Of a DNA stretch of 13,472 bases, positions 1 to 12,505 are shown piece after piece; position 1 is the stretch's first letter; each line of letters opens with the position of its first letter. The DNA comes from Fomitopsis serialis. Lineage: Eukaryota; Basidiomycota; Agaricomycetes; Polyporales; Fomitopsidaceae. The notes beneath the pieces were generated by a model. The model was given only the letters and a program-made list of their open reading frames with translations, did no database searches and was not told where the DNA came from. The stretch spans positions 1 through 13,472 of the forward strand of contig NW_025955709.1 of the NCBI RefSeq assembly GCF_022376445.1, written 5' to 3'. Position numbers and translations under genes: made by a program.

Positions 1-2018
1 TTCACATCGACTTCTTCGTGCTCGGACTCCTCCGAATCACTGGACTCGGCCACCCGTCGCGCGCGGGGCTGCTTGGTGAGCCGACGCCGAGTCGGAGAGT
101 TCGTCGTCAGACGAGTGCACTGCATATCCACCGCGCCCATGCTTCTCGCACGTCTCGCACAAACAGTGTCTGTTCTTCCGCCGACTGTCCGGAGGCGTCA
201 GGGACATTGATCGGTATAGTACCAGAGACACTACTCACAGTATCCATCCCGTAATGCGCTGTTACTTCTCTCGACGCCATAGGCTTTATGACACGAACGT
301 GATATAGCGCCCTCACGGAACAGCTCGACGTTGGTCGCAGTCATGCTATAGGCGCCACCACCATGTTAGCGCACATAACCAGGCTAGGCGGGCGACTCAC
401 GTTCACGAAGCGCGCCGGTCCGAGGACAGGTGTTCTTCTTGAGCTGTTCGAATGAATGACGCTGAAATCGCGCCTAATGGCCACGCCGTCGGATCCCTCG
501 CCAATGCGCTTCAGTTCCAGGTCTTCCTCCTCGGTAAGGTCCGCCATCGACCCTTCAGCTCGGTGATCACCATGCCCGGCATGAGTGGTCGCGTCGCCAG
601 TATGCACAGCTCGGACTTGCCCGTCTTGTGCGAGTATCGCGACGTGTGCGCGATCTCTATTGAGCCTGAAGGGAGGTAGAGTTCGAAGTAGCGGGATGCG
701 TGTCTGCTAGAGTATCAGCAACAACGCTCAGACATGCAGATCATTAGCCCGGAGAGCATCCAATAGATAGCCCGGAGAGCATCCAATAGCGGCGCGACGA
801 CCCATGTTCGTATACGCAGATCACTCCGATCAATCTGCATCTCGGCCACCTTGGCGTTTGGTCCGAGCCATCACAGCGCGGTGACGGAAGGCAGCGGCGT
901 AGCCACAGATGACAGAGTGGCATGCACGAGTGTTTCCGTCATCCGCGGCAGCTGAACGATACAATGCGGTCCCTCGCGTGCACTTGTGGATGCGACGAAC
1001 TGTGCGCACATATGCAGGTCAAGCTGCATATACCAGTTCACCAACGTCTCGACATGTGGCGTTTGTACCACTGCTTCCAGTCACCACAGTATGGTGACAG
1101 GAAACAGCGACGCGGACACAGATGTCAGATCGCTGCACGCGCACATACAGGGTTGTCCTGCCGAATGCCACCGCGCAGTCCCTTGACCACGCAGTCTGTT
1201 TGAGGTTCAAAAGCCGCGGCGCCAACGACGTAACACTCCGAGCGAAACGCAACACCCAAAACCCGTCGCGGGTCATTAGGCGCATAGAGTTGAACTTCGG
1301 ATCGCGCACAGGCGCGTCGAAATGCGCCACGGTGAAACCCCAATTCTCAGCGCGAACGGGGTCGGCGTTTGCGGCGCAAAAGGCAGGGACGCGATGCGCA
1401 GATGGCGAGAAGGTGCCGCGGCTTCTCGTGCTCGTTCAATCTCGGCTGCCAGCCCTTCCGCGTCTTTTCCCGAGCCTCCCGCGGTGGGCGTCGAGTTGGC
1501 GACAGAGCGTCGGACGCCTCCAGGTCTATCGAGAGGAAGAGGGACGTACGTGGCAAACGCGTTGATCTGCTTTGGTTCGTAGCCCCTTAGGTAATAGCGG
1601 ACCGCGTCGAGGCTGGGTGGGGTGGGCATGTGAGCGGCGATGACAGAGCGGACAGGGGCGGGCACACGCACGTCAGGAGGTCGTCGACGGCGTCGCGGAT
1701 CGCATTCTGCGGCTGGCCGCGCGCGGTGACGAGCTGGGAAAAAAACAGCATTAAATCCGACGCGTCGCGGGCGCGGACAGGGGCGTGAAGTGGCGGGCTT
1801 ACACGGCGGACGATGCGGATGAGATCGTCGGGGTCGGCCTTGGGGATCGAGCGGTTGGCGTCCATCTTGTGCACGATGAGGGGGACGGCGCCGGTGCCGA
1901 GTTTCTCGACGAGCAGGTGGCTGAGAAAGTCGTCGTCCCGGGAGAGGTCGCGCATGTTCATGATCTTGGTGGGGCGCCATTTGGACAACGAGCTGGTGCC
2001 CGCCTTAGGCTGAGGCAT
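1..2018 (-). CDS. SET9: SET9-like histone H4-K20 methyltransferase (KMT5/Suv4-20 family), 3' partial, frame broken near the window edge
   Basis: SET9 enzymes methylate histone H4 lysine 20 in the nucleus. The start codon is at 2018-2016. Exons read on the minus strand: 2018-1803, 1733-1672, 1612-1550, 703-401, 345-239 and 184 to beyond position 1; all introns are GT-AG and the phases agree. The N-terminal part carries the family block ending in VRYYLRGYEPKQINAFAT. Exon 4 opens the SET region with RYFELY, a serine/glycine turn, TSRYSHKTGKSELCILATRP and VITELKG. GPARFVN at the end of exon 4 runs across the intron into HDC, the cofactor-binding NHDC motif. Exons 5-6 give the HYGDGYFG-like motif and the zinc-binding CLCETC of the post-SET region, then an acidic SDSEESEHEEVDV stretch. 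From about position 550 down to 90 the frame breaks about ten times, all readable as 1-2 base deletions, while flanking residues stay conserved. That could be pseudogene decay or consensus error. Family assignment is secure; integrity is not. The C-terminus lies outside the window. Confidence 0.88.
745..790. repeat. Two-copy 23-bp tandem repeat inside SET9 intron 3
   Basis: The units at 745-767 and 768-790 differ only at the last base (A versus C). Each starts TAGCCCGGAGAGC and ends CATCCAATAG plus that base. Near-identity points to a recent slippage or repair duplication. With two contiguous copies and no spacers it is neither a CRISPR array nor a proven minisatellite. Confidence 0.95.
853..1128. 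repeat. Diverged direct repeat pair in SET9 intron 3
   Basis: The 36-bp core at 880-915 matches 1093-1128 without gaps at 27 of 36 positions; both contain GGTGAC, CAGCG and CCACAGATG or ACACAGATG. A shared GGCGTTTG lies upstream of both (about 853 and 1062), so similarity extends to roughly 65 bp with gaps. The offset is 213 bp. This suggests that part of the intron grew by an old segmental duplication. Confidence 0.7.
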
Positions 2019-2438
2019 ACTCCTCAGCGGTGGAGGGGGAGGGGACGAACGGAGGGGGAGGGACGGCGAGGGGGAGGCAGGTGGCGGGTGAAGAGGAGGT
2101 GAAAGACGCGGACAAGACGCGACCGGCGGCAGGCCTTGTGGCAGTCGCGTGCGGGCGTCTGTGTGTGTGGCCTGGTGCGCCGTCGCAGGCGCTGACATCA
2201 TCTCACCGCTTTTGTGGGCAGGGCACTGTTGCTCGCTCTGCCCTGTGGCTTGGCCGCTCACGCTCGCCACTCGCTCGTTGCTTCGTTCCGACAGCGGGCA
2301 CGCATTGCATACAGTACGGACATACAGAAAATCATCGAAAGGCGGTGCATAGGACAGACATAGCAGTAGCAGTTTTGTACCATACACCCGCCGCCGGACG
2401 CCACCCCTCTCGCAGGCCCCCACAACATCACACCCAAC
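2019..2438 (-). promoter_or_regulatory. eS8-SET9 intergenic region: SET9 leader and promoter, eS8 3' flank
   Basis: This 420-bp gap separates the eS8 stop from the SET9 start, head to tail. Read on the minus strand, about 2020-2110 is a strongly pyrimidine-rich tract just upstream of the SET9 ATG, as is common near transcription starts in filamentous fungi. No clear TATA box was found. The frame of SET9 exon 1 stays open upstream (to about 2423) but is low-complexity proline and serine there, so I take 2018 as the start. No separate gene is seen. Confidence 0.45.
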
Positions 2439-3481
2439 TCATGCCGCATGCGCGTGCTTCTGCTTGCCCGTCCGGAGCTTCCGGAGGTAGAACTACCCCA
2501 GATCTCATCAGCACTATCTCTAAGAACGCCCCGATTGGCAACCACTCACCTCGAGTTCCTTGCCCTCCAGCACGTACCCGTCCGCACGTCCAGACTGGCC
2601 CGGTCGGCTGCTAATCGCCGCGTACAGCCGTCCAGCAGCAAACTGTGTCTCCAGCAACGGGTCAACCTTCGCCTCTGTATCGCCACGGGACACGGTCAGA
2701 AATTTTGCGTCCCACTCTAGCCTGCACACACGCGCGCTCACCCTTCTTGCGCTCCTCGTACTTGCGCTGCGCGTGGTTCGACAGTTTTTTCTCCTCCGTC
2801 GTCTCGGTCGTATCCTTCTTCGCACCCCGCTTCGTCACGGGTGCCGCGTACTGAAAGAGAAGCACGGCGTGAGAACCGCATTTACACCATAATCGACCAC
2901 TGTACGTACGTGAGACTCATACCACTGGCGGAACGGCGTCGCATCGACCTGGATGATAGCGCTCTTCACGAGCGTGTTTGTTCGCACAAGCTCGTTGTTG
3001 GAGGCGTTGTACACCTATTAATCAATCGCAATTAGTCCCTCGTAATCTACCCATCCCCGGTCTAATGCCCTAGCCACCCGAATAGCAGAAAGTGACACTC
3101 ACGACACCAATAATCCTCGTCTTCCGAGTAACGTGCTCGGAGCCCCACGCAAAGTTGCCCGAGTCGAGGCGGAGGGCGCGGTACTTGAGGTTCCCGCCGC
3201 GAACCCGCACGCTGTGGATCCGCTTTGCGCCCAGCTTCGTCATCGCAGGCTGGCGGCCGAGCTCGAACTTTCTCTTCTTGCGGTACGCGGGGCGTTGCGC
3301 ACCCGTCGCCGAGCGTTTGTGCCGCGAGCTGCGCGAGATACCTGGTCATTGTACCGTCGGTCGGGTGAGCATCGCAGGTGCAAAGATTACGGTGAGAACA
3401 CCATTGGGACGACAAAAGTAATCGGGAAGAGCGTGGCCATCAGAGGTGCATTCGCTGACAACAGGAGCAGCACTTACCCAT
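2439..3481 (-). CDS. RPS8: 40S ribosomal protein S8 (eS8), complete
   Basis: This is a structural protein of the small ribosomal subunit. Minus-strand exons are 3481-3478, 3341-3103, 3014-2910, 2850-2742, 2674-2550 and 2492-2439. They sum to 636 nt, which is 211 residues plus TGA, close to the usual eS8 length. The protein opens MGISR and shows [34 protein letters not shown] and [16 protein letters not shown], then [24 protein letters not shown], the lysine-rich insert with [16 protein letters not shown], and [20 protein letters not shown] near the end. Exon 1 is only ATGG, so the second codon is split by the 136-bp first intron; later introns are 57-88 bp. A tiny first exon with a longer first intron is common in ribosomal protein genes. 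No frame breaks were found, in contrast to SET9 next door. Identity is secure. Confidence 0.97.
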
Positions 3482-3599
3482 GTTGAATGTCTTGAGGCTT
3501 GGGGGTTGGTCAAGTCGGGCGCTGCTTGCAGTAACTGTGGATGGCGGCGATTGCAGTTCCTCGAATAAGGTTCACACACATCAGTCGGGGCGTGAAAAC

Positions 3600-3660
3600 C
3601 AGCCACAGCTCAGCCACCCTCAGCCACCTGCATTCATCGCCTCGGCGACGCTTCGGCGAC
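3600..3660 (-). promoter_or_regulatory. Repeated short motifs upstream of eS8
   Basis: CAGCCAC (GTGGCTG on the eS8 strand) occurs three times, at 3600-3606, 3611-3617 and 3621-3627, 119 to 146 bp upstream of the eS8 ATG. TCGGCGAC occurs twice just beyond, at 3642-3649 and 3653-3660. Regular repetition near a highly expressed gene fits binding sites, but no factor can be assigned and simple local duplication is possible. Confidence 0.35.
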
Positions 3661-3734
3661 TCCTTGGACAGCTGCATACCATCGTCGACTCCGTCTCTGT
3701 TAAGTTACTTGATTTTCGGCCTTTCCCTCTAGTT

Positions 3735-4071
3735 ATGGGCTTGTCGATCAGAGTTGCATTCAGCGGTTGGCATATGCCTTCATACTCGGTAGCGCAGTCA
3801 GCGGGCTCTTCTGCGGGTACTACCGCCTGGGCTAGTATGGACTCTGTCGACATGTCGCAGTGTTTCGTCGCGGTAGTAGCCTTACGGGAGACGCACAAAG
3901 TAAGTGGCTTTCACTGCAATCGTTCGCCATGTCTGTCAGTAGCTGTCGTGTGTGTCTCCCTGCCTTCAGCTGACTTTTGCCAGTGATTCGGATGTCTTTG
4001 AACTTACTTGGGTTCAATTGCCCTGGACCGCTCATCATAGTCTCTGTGACTTCTCACGCGCAGATAAGTAG
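3735..4071 (+). CDS. Candidate two-exon small ORF, unidentified
   Basis: The first exon would be 3735-3899 (55 codons from ATG, ending RETHK). A canonical donor GTAAGT starts at 3900 and a pyrimidine-preceded CAG ends at 3969. Splicing keeps phase 0 into 3970-4071, which encodes 33 residues starting LTFASDSDVFEL and ends in TAG. The product would be 88 residues with no signal peptide, membrane segment or motif I know. Support rests only on open frame, splice consensus and phase. It lies in the divergent spacer and could equally be a non-coding spliced transcript or chance. Confidence 0.22.
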
Positions 4072-4839
4072 CACATGCGCTTCACCGAGATGAATGGTAG
4101 CCTCAATCTTCGTGATGGTCCGATGACTGCTCGTCCACCGCCTTTGGAAGAGTTTGCTCTGTCAAAAAACTGTCAAAGCACGCAATCTGTACGATTTCGT
4201 CTACATTACATTGCTCTCTACTCTTCCATGTCGCCGTGACTGACGGTTGTAAATGGTCTAGTGTTTTCTCTCTCTTTCGATTGCGTAATTTGTGGTATGT
4301 AGTGCCTCTGCGTAACTGTATCCAATTACCTTGCTGTGAACACGTTTTCATGGCTGAGGTTGTGACAATCTTTCTTCGGACCGGCGCTGTACGGTATAAC
4401 GGAGGTCCACTGTGTTCTGAAGGATCCCTGGGGCTCCAGTTCCCACCCAGTGGTTCTCTTGCATCTGTGGAAGCACTCAGCTGATCCGGAGCACGTCCCT
4501 TGGGAGCTCGAGACTCCGCACCATTTCAATGTGCAACCACTCACCGCAGAAGTTGTCCACACTCGCCAGCGTTAGCTGCGCGCCGCACTGGGAGACTAGG
4601 AGCACAAGTAGATTCCCATGAACGTTGCCCCTTCGCCTAGACAGTTGCACCAGTCTGCTACAGTCAGTATGTCGAGGACTTGTACCAACTCCGAGTCTAC
4701 AGGGGACGCCCGATGGGATCTACATACAGAGCAGGATCACGATTGAGATCGTACACGATCTGAGCGCGCTTGGGACACGCAGGCACAGCAGTCGCGCAAG
4801 GCCGCCCAGCCTCAAGGCCTCACCGCGACACGCCCACTC
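4072..4839. other. Spacer upstream of UGPase-A with no assignable gene
   Basis: This stretch holds only short open frames. On the plus strand 4090-4239 encodes 49 residues starting MNGSLNLRDG. On the minus strand 4719-4477 is open for 80 codons without an upstream ATG and includes QCGAQLTLASVDNFC followed by a possible GTGAGT donor. On the minus strand 4351-4103 is an 82-codon frame. None resembles a family I recognise. Base composition looks less GC-rich than the flanking genes, as expected of non-coding DNA. It should contain the UGPase-A promoter; no convincing TATA box was found. Confidence 0.4.
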
Positions 4840-4870
4840 GTCCTCCTCCTCTCCCTGTCTCTTCGTCCGC
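4840..4870 (+). promoter_or_regulatory. Pyrimidine-rich leader before UGPase-A
   Basis: A CT-rich run (starting GTCCTCCTCC and ending TCTCTTCGTCCGC) lies immediately upstream of the ATG at 4874. Such tracts commonly surround transcription starts of strongly expressed filamentous-fungal genes. This is inference; no transcript evidence is available. Confidence 0.35.
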
Positions 4871-4873
4871 AGC

Positions 4874-6934
<2,061 letters not shown>

Positions 6935-7955
6935 GCATCTACGACGGTAATCCATCACGGACCACCCTCAACACACGAGATACCCCAGTTTGGACAGTCT
7001 TGCTCGCCTCTGCGGACATTCACGCACACTTACGAACGGGTATACGATCACGGAAGCTAGCCAGCTAATTTCGGCGCATTGCTTTGATAGACAGATGTTC
7101 CTCTTCTTGGGCGCATGCATGGCACACATATGCTCTCTGCAATACACCGAAAGTTATTGTACAAGTCTTATGCCTTGAACAGGAGTTTCGGGCCACGGTG
7201 GAGGTATGCGACTTCGTACCGCCCTTATATGACTATATGGTGCGAAGCGAATGGGTCAGTCTGTTCACTGACACATTTTCAGTGGTGTTTACCGGCTTCG
7301 GGTGGGGTGCAGAGTACTGGACTGCAGTGTTGTCCAAGTTGTCTGTTACCGGTGCGCGGATGCATGCGGTCACGTGGGTGGCGCGTCAGTTATGCGGCTG
7401 GTCGTCGAGAACCACCACTGTGATTCGTCCTGCGCTCACAAGGATATGCCAAGCGAATACCCAGGTCTGACTCCGACAGCACGAACCTTACCTACCCTTG
7501 TAGGCTAGAGCTCGAGCCTTGTCTACATAGGGCGGCCTCGCAGACAATAAAAGGATTCAAAACAGGATATGCTGGCGGGCGGGCGCTGGGTCTCCCAGTC
7601 AGGCTGTCGCGCAGCAGAGCCAGACTTTCGATACCTTCCCATAACAGCGTGTTCGACTAATAATCAAGTTCACATTCACGACCATACATGTATGAGACGG
7701 CGACATACGAACGGACGTGCGAGCGGACAGCGTGATTGGTACACACAACAGTGACCGGAGAGCGACAGCGTAGACAGAACAAGAACTGACAGCGAAGAGC
7801 GAGAGACGAGAGATTGCGACGTATAGTACAACCTGTAGCCAGGTAATTCGTCGTTACCTGCCCAGGTTTTGTCAGCCGAGCATCATCAGTCGGAAAACGT
7901 CGACGTACTCACATTAAAACCGGAAAGTATTGAAGCTCTACTGAATGGGATTCAT
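6935..7955. other. Convergent spacer between UGPase-A and the membrane-protein gene
   Basis: About 1 kb with no recognisable gene; it must contain the 3' ends of both flanking transcripts. A plus-strand frame is open at 7084-7470 (128 codons, first ATG only about 50 codons in). It matches nothing I know and is probably chance. AATAAA at 7546-7551 on the plus strand is a possible polyadenylation signal, though about 600 bp past the UGPase-A stop. About 7715-7815 is purine-rich with repeated GACAGCG and GAGAGCGA-like words. No tRNA, transposon end or tandem array was identified. Confidence 0.4.
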
Positions 7956-9540
7956 TCACTGGCACTGAGAGTCGTTGACGTCCCACATGCCGACCATCCC
8001 ATAGAATGCGCCCTGCAAACAAGTGAGCCAAGCTGTATGCGGGTATGGGTTCAAAGGTTGACATACTCGGTTTTCGCAATGCGTCGGGCCATCAAAACGC
8101 TGGCCACGGATGTCGGTGGGGGTGGTGGCACACATGACCATCCAATCCATGTCACCATGAAGATCCCACAGACGGGCTTCGAAGCGCTGCAGCAGTGGGT
8201 GAGCGCGTATTGTATGATGACGGGAGACCGGGAGGACTTACGTGCTTGCCAGAGCCCTGGCCAATACAACCCTGCAACACGGTCCATCAGTCCCGCATCG
8301 AAAGATTGTAATTGTCGAACTGACGAACCTTGTCATACAGGTCTCCCCAGTAGGGCTTGCATGCTGCTTCGCCCTGGTCGATGTTCCAGCGGCTCACAAG
8401 AGTATCTCCTTCCTGCAGTCCGTGCATCAATAATCATACGAACAGATGGACGTCGCGAGCCACCATGACGCACTCGTGAGGCGTGCTGACCGCAGCGCCA
8501 TTGACAACGATGGGCATATGCTGGCACGCCTCCTTCACATCAAAGGCAAGGTGCGCCGTATACTCCCGAGTCCCATAGCGGACGCACTGGTGGCTCTCAA
8601 TCTGCCCCCAAGACAAGCCCAGCACATTACCCTCGTGCACGCGGTGCTGGTCCGCCTCCTCCGTCCACTCCCGCTCGCGTGTCTCCCTCTGACGCGCCCA
8701 CCCCTCCTGCTCCTCCGCCCACCTCCTCTTCGCCGCCTCATACCCCTGCATCGCGCGCCTCCACCGCCCCGTATCCGCGTCGTACGCGCGCCGCCCCCTC
8801 ACCCACCGCTCCTTGTCCATCTCGTGCTCCTTCCCCGCGACGCGCCACGCCTCGCGCTCCTCCTCGAATACCCCGCGGTCGTGCGCCCACGTCTCGTACT
8901 GCGCCTCGTGCGTCGTGCGCTCCTCCGCCCACTCTGCCTTGAGCGCGTCGAGCTCCACGCGCGTGGGTGGGTACTCCGCCAGGCGGCGGTCTAGGGCGTC
9001 GGCGCGGTGGGTCTGTCTGATGGCACGGCAGGTCTGTAGTATGCCAAAGACCACGATGGAAGCCGCTACAAACAGGATCCAGACCCATTTGGGAACCGCC
9101 CGCGCCTTGTTCGGACGCTTGATCGGCGGTGGGGGCGGCTCAGTTCGATAGCCATGTCGAGGGAGATCGCCGTTGAGGGGCGATCTCTCGCTAGGCCCAC
9201 TAAATCAACAGCGACTCAACAAATCGTGTTCACCGAGTAATGCAGGTATCGAGGCATACCTGTTTTGGCCATACGGATTGTACTGGCGGCGGGCTGTATT
9301 CGGCTGGTAGTTATGCCCGCTAGCAAAATATCAGCGCATGTCTAACTGTCCTACGCACTGCACATACGAGTTCGTTCCTTGGTATGGGGTACACGGGGGT
9401 GGTGCGGCAGCCCCGTTGGCAGGGCGGGCCGCGCGGCCATTCTTAGCAGGCTGTGAGGCGCGGCGACCACGATTGTTCTGATTCAAGTACATCGTGCTTC
9501 TGGCACGGTTATTAGGCCTCGCGTCCCCCAACACCACCAT
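7956..9540 (-). CDS. Single-pass membrane protein with a heptad-striped helix and an eight-cysteine C-terminal domain; function unknown
   Basis: Minus-strand exons are 9540-9368, 9319-9260, 9199-8464, 8412-8329, 8271-8242, 8186-8067 and 8012-7956. They sum to 1260 nt, or 419 residues. Residues 1-115 are a polar, proline- and arginine-rich tail ending in a basic patch. Residues 116-132 (WVWILFVAASIVVFGIL) form one membrane segment. Residues 147-256 are a charged helix in which every seventh residue from 147 to 245 is large and mostly aromatic. Residues 270-419 form a compact domain with cysteines at 283, 303, 321, 341, 353, 380, 398 and 418 and motifs LSWGQIESHQC, FDVKEAC, DWMVMCATTP and FDGPTHCENR. 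Basic residues before the membrane segment suggest the N-terminus is cytosolic and the cysteine domain luminal or extracellular. I recall similar C-terminal domains in uncharacterised agaricomycete proteins, but cannot confirm. The 51-bp intron at 8463-8413 has a weak GTGGCT donor. An extra 5' exon at 9807-9748 (20 codons from ATG, donor GTATGT) could join at 9552 and extend the N-terminus by 24 residues. Coding reality is strong; function is unassigned. Confidence 0.82.
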
Positions 9541-10019
9541 CTTGGCAACGTACTAGGTCTACAATTGCAGTGTCGAAAGTCAGAGTCGTTGACCCAACTC
9601 GCCCGCTCGAATACACTGATCGCAGATGGTGGGAGAGACGAACGACACAGCGAGCGCCGCTGGGCGCGAATACGTGCACAGATCTGGATCTGGCGCGCAG
9701 AACACGGTCACGACCCCTCCCCACGACGTCGCGACGTACTTACATACCTCAAACATTTGAAGCGCGCGTTCGACCGACGGAGGCCAGTCGTATAGTATGC
9801 TATTCACATCGGTATCGGTATCGTACGTGACACATTTGAAAACACTTCATTTGCCGACTGCCTGCCAGACCAGCCCAGTCCATGACCAACCCGTCGCACA
9901 TTCGTCTAACAACATAGATGCAGAAAGCGGGAGCCGCGTGTGGAAAACAATGTCCGTCGTGAGTATACTAAGTTGAGATGCACGCTGAGGAGAATGTCGA
10001 ATGGAGAGGAGAGAAGCGC
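9541..10019 (-). promoter_or_regulatory. Upstream region of the membrane-protein gene and 3' flank of UGPase-B
   Basis: This gap separates the UGPase-B stop from the downstream gene on the same strand. It includes the possible 5' exon at 9807-9748 and its 195-bp intron (9747-9553, GTATGT to CTAG). A short CGGTAT repeat lies at about 9810-9822. Outside these, no gene, clear TATA box or transcript-end signal was found. Confidence 0.35.
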
Positions 10020-12325
<2,306 letters not shown>

Positions 12326-12497
12326 GGTTGCTGCTGCTGCGCTGCGGGGGTGGTGAGGACGACGGGGCGCGAGAGGGAGGGCAGGGTACGCACGCGGAGG
12401 GGTTTATGTGGACAGGCCTTGTGGTGGAGGTGGAGATGAGCTCTGGGGAAGAGTGGGCGTGGAGGGGCTTGGGGCGGGCACGGGGCGTGTGATGACG

Positions 12498-12505
12498 TTT
12501 ATATA
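12498..12505 (-). promoter_or_regulatory. TATA box upstream of UGPase-B
   Basis: TATATAAA is read on the minus strand, 173 bp upstream of the copy B ATG, inside a GC-rich region where such an AT word stands out. The downstream leader (about 12326-12420) is pyrimidine-rich on the coding strand and ends in repeated CAG just before the ATG. Position and context support a core promoter. Confidence 0.5.

Larger units (their letters stand above)
704..1549 (-). other. Expanded intron 3 of SET9 (846 bp)
   Basis: Donor GTACGT starts at 1549 and the acceptor CAG ends at 704. Splicing joins AC to ACACGCATCC and gives FATHASRYFELY, the expected family continuation, so the boundaries are well supported. 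The other SET9 introns are 54-69 bp, so this one is more than ten times their length. It contains a 23-bp tandem duplication (745-790), a pair of diverged direct repeats about 213 bp apart, and a minus-strand open frame of 103 codons (1330-1019) that I do not recognise. No terminal inverted repeats, transposase or reverse-transcriptase motifs were seen. Confidence 0.8.

Noticed and set aside
745..790. CRISPR-like repeat
   Set aside because: Two directly adjacent copies without spacers, in a eukaryotic intron.
3342..3477. Intron-encoded box C/D snoRNA in eS8 intron 1
   Set aside because: A CTGATGG word resembles a C box, but no D box or terminal stem was found. Vertebrate eS8 introns host snoRNAs, but that alone is not evidence here.
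4008..4027. tRNA T-arm-like GGGTTCAATTGCCC
   Set aside because: The stem pairs over only three bases, and no acceptor, D or anticodon arm fits around it.
7084..7470. 128-codon plus-strand frame in the convergent spacer as a gene
   Set aside because: The first ATG lies about 50 codons in, there is no recognisable motif, and a GTATGC donor-like word sits mid-frame; probably chance.
8413..8439. 27-bp intron (GTATGA to CAG) in the membrane-protein gene
   Set aside because: Too short for normal splicing. An in-phase 51-bp intron starting at 8463 removes the same stop codon and still joins cleanly to exon 4.
8446..8994. 182-codon plus-strand frame opposite the membrane-protein gene
   Set aside because: It is the antisense shadow of the charged helix exon; the leucine/proline/arginine composition follows from reverse-complementing glutamate- and arginine-rich codons.
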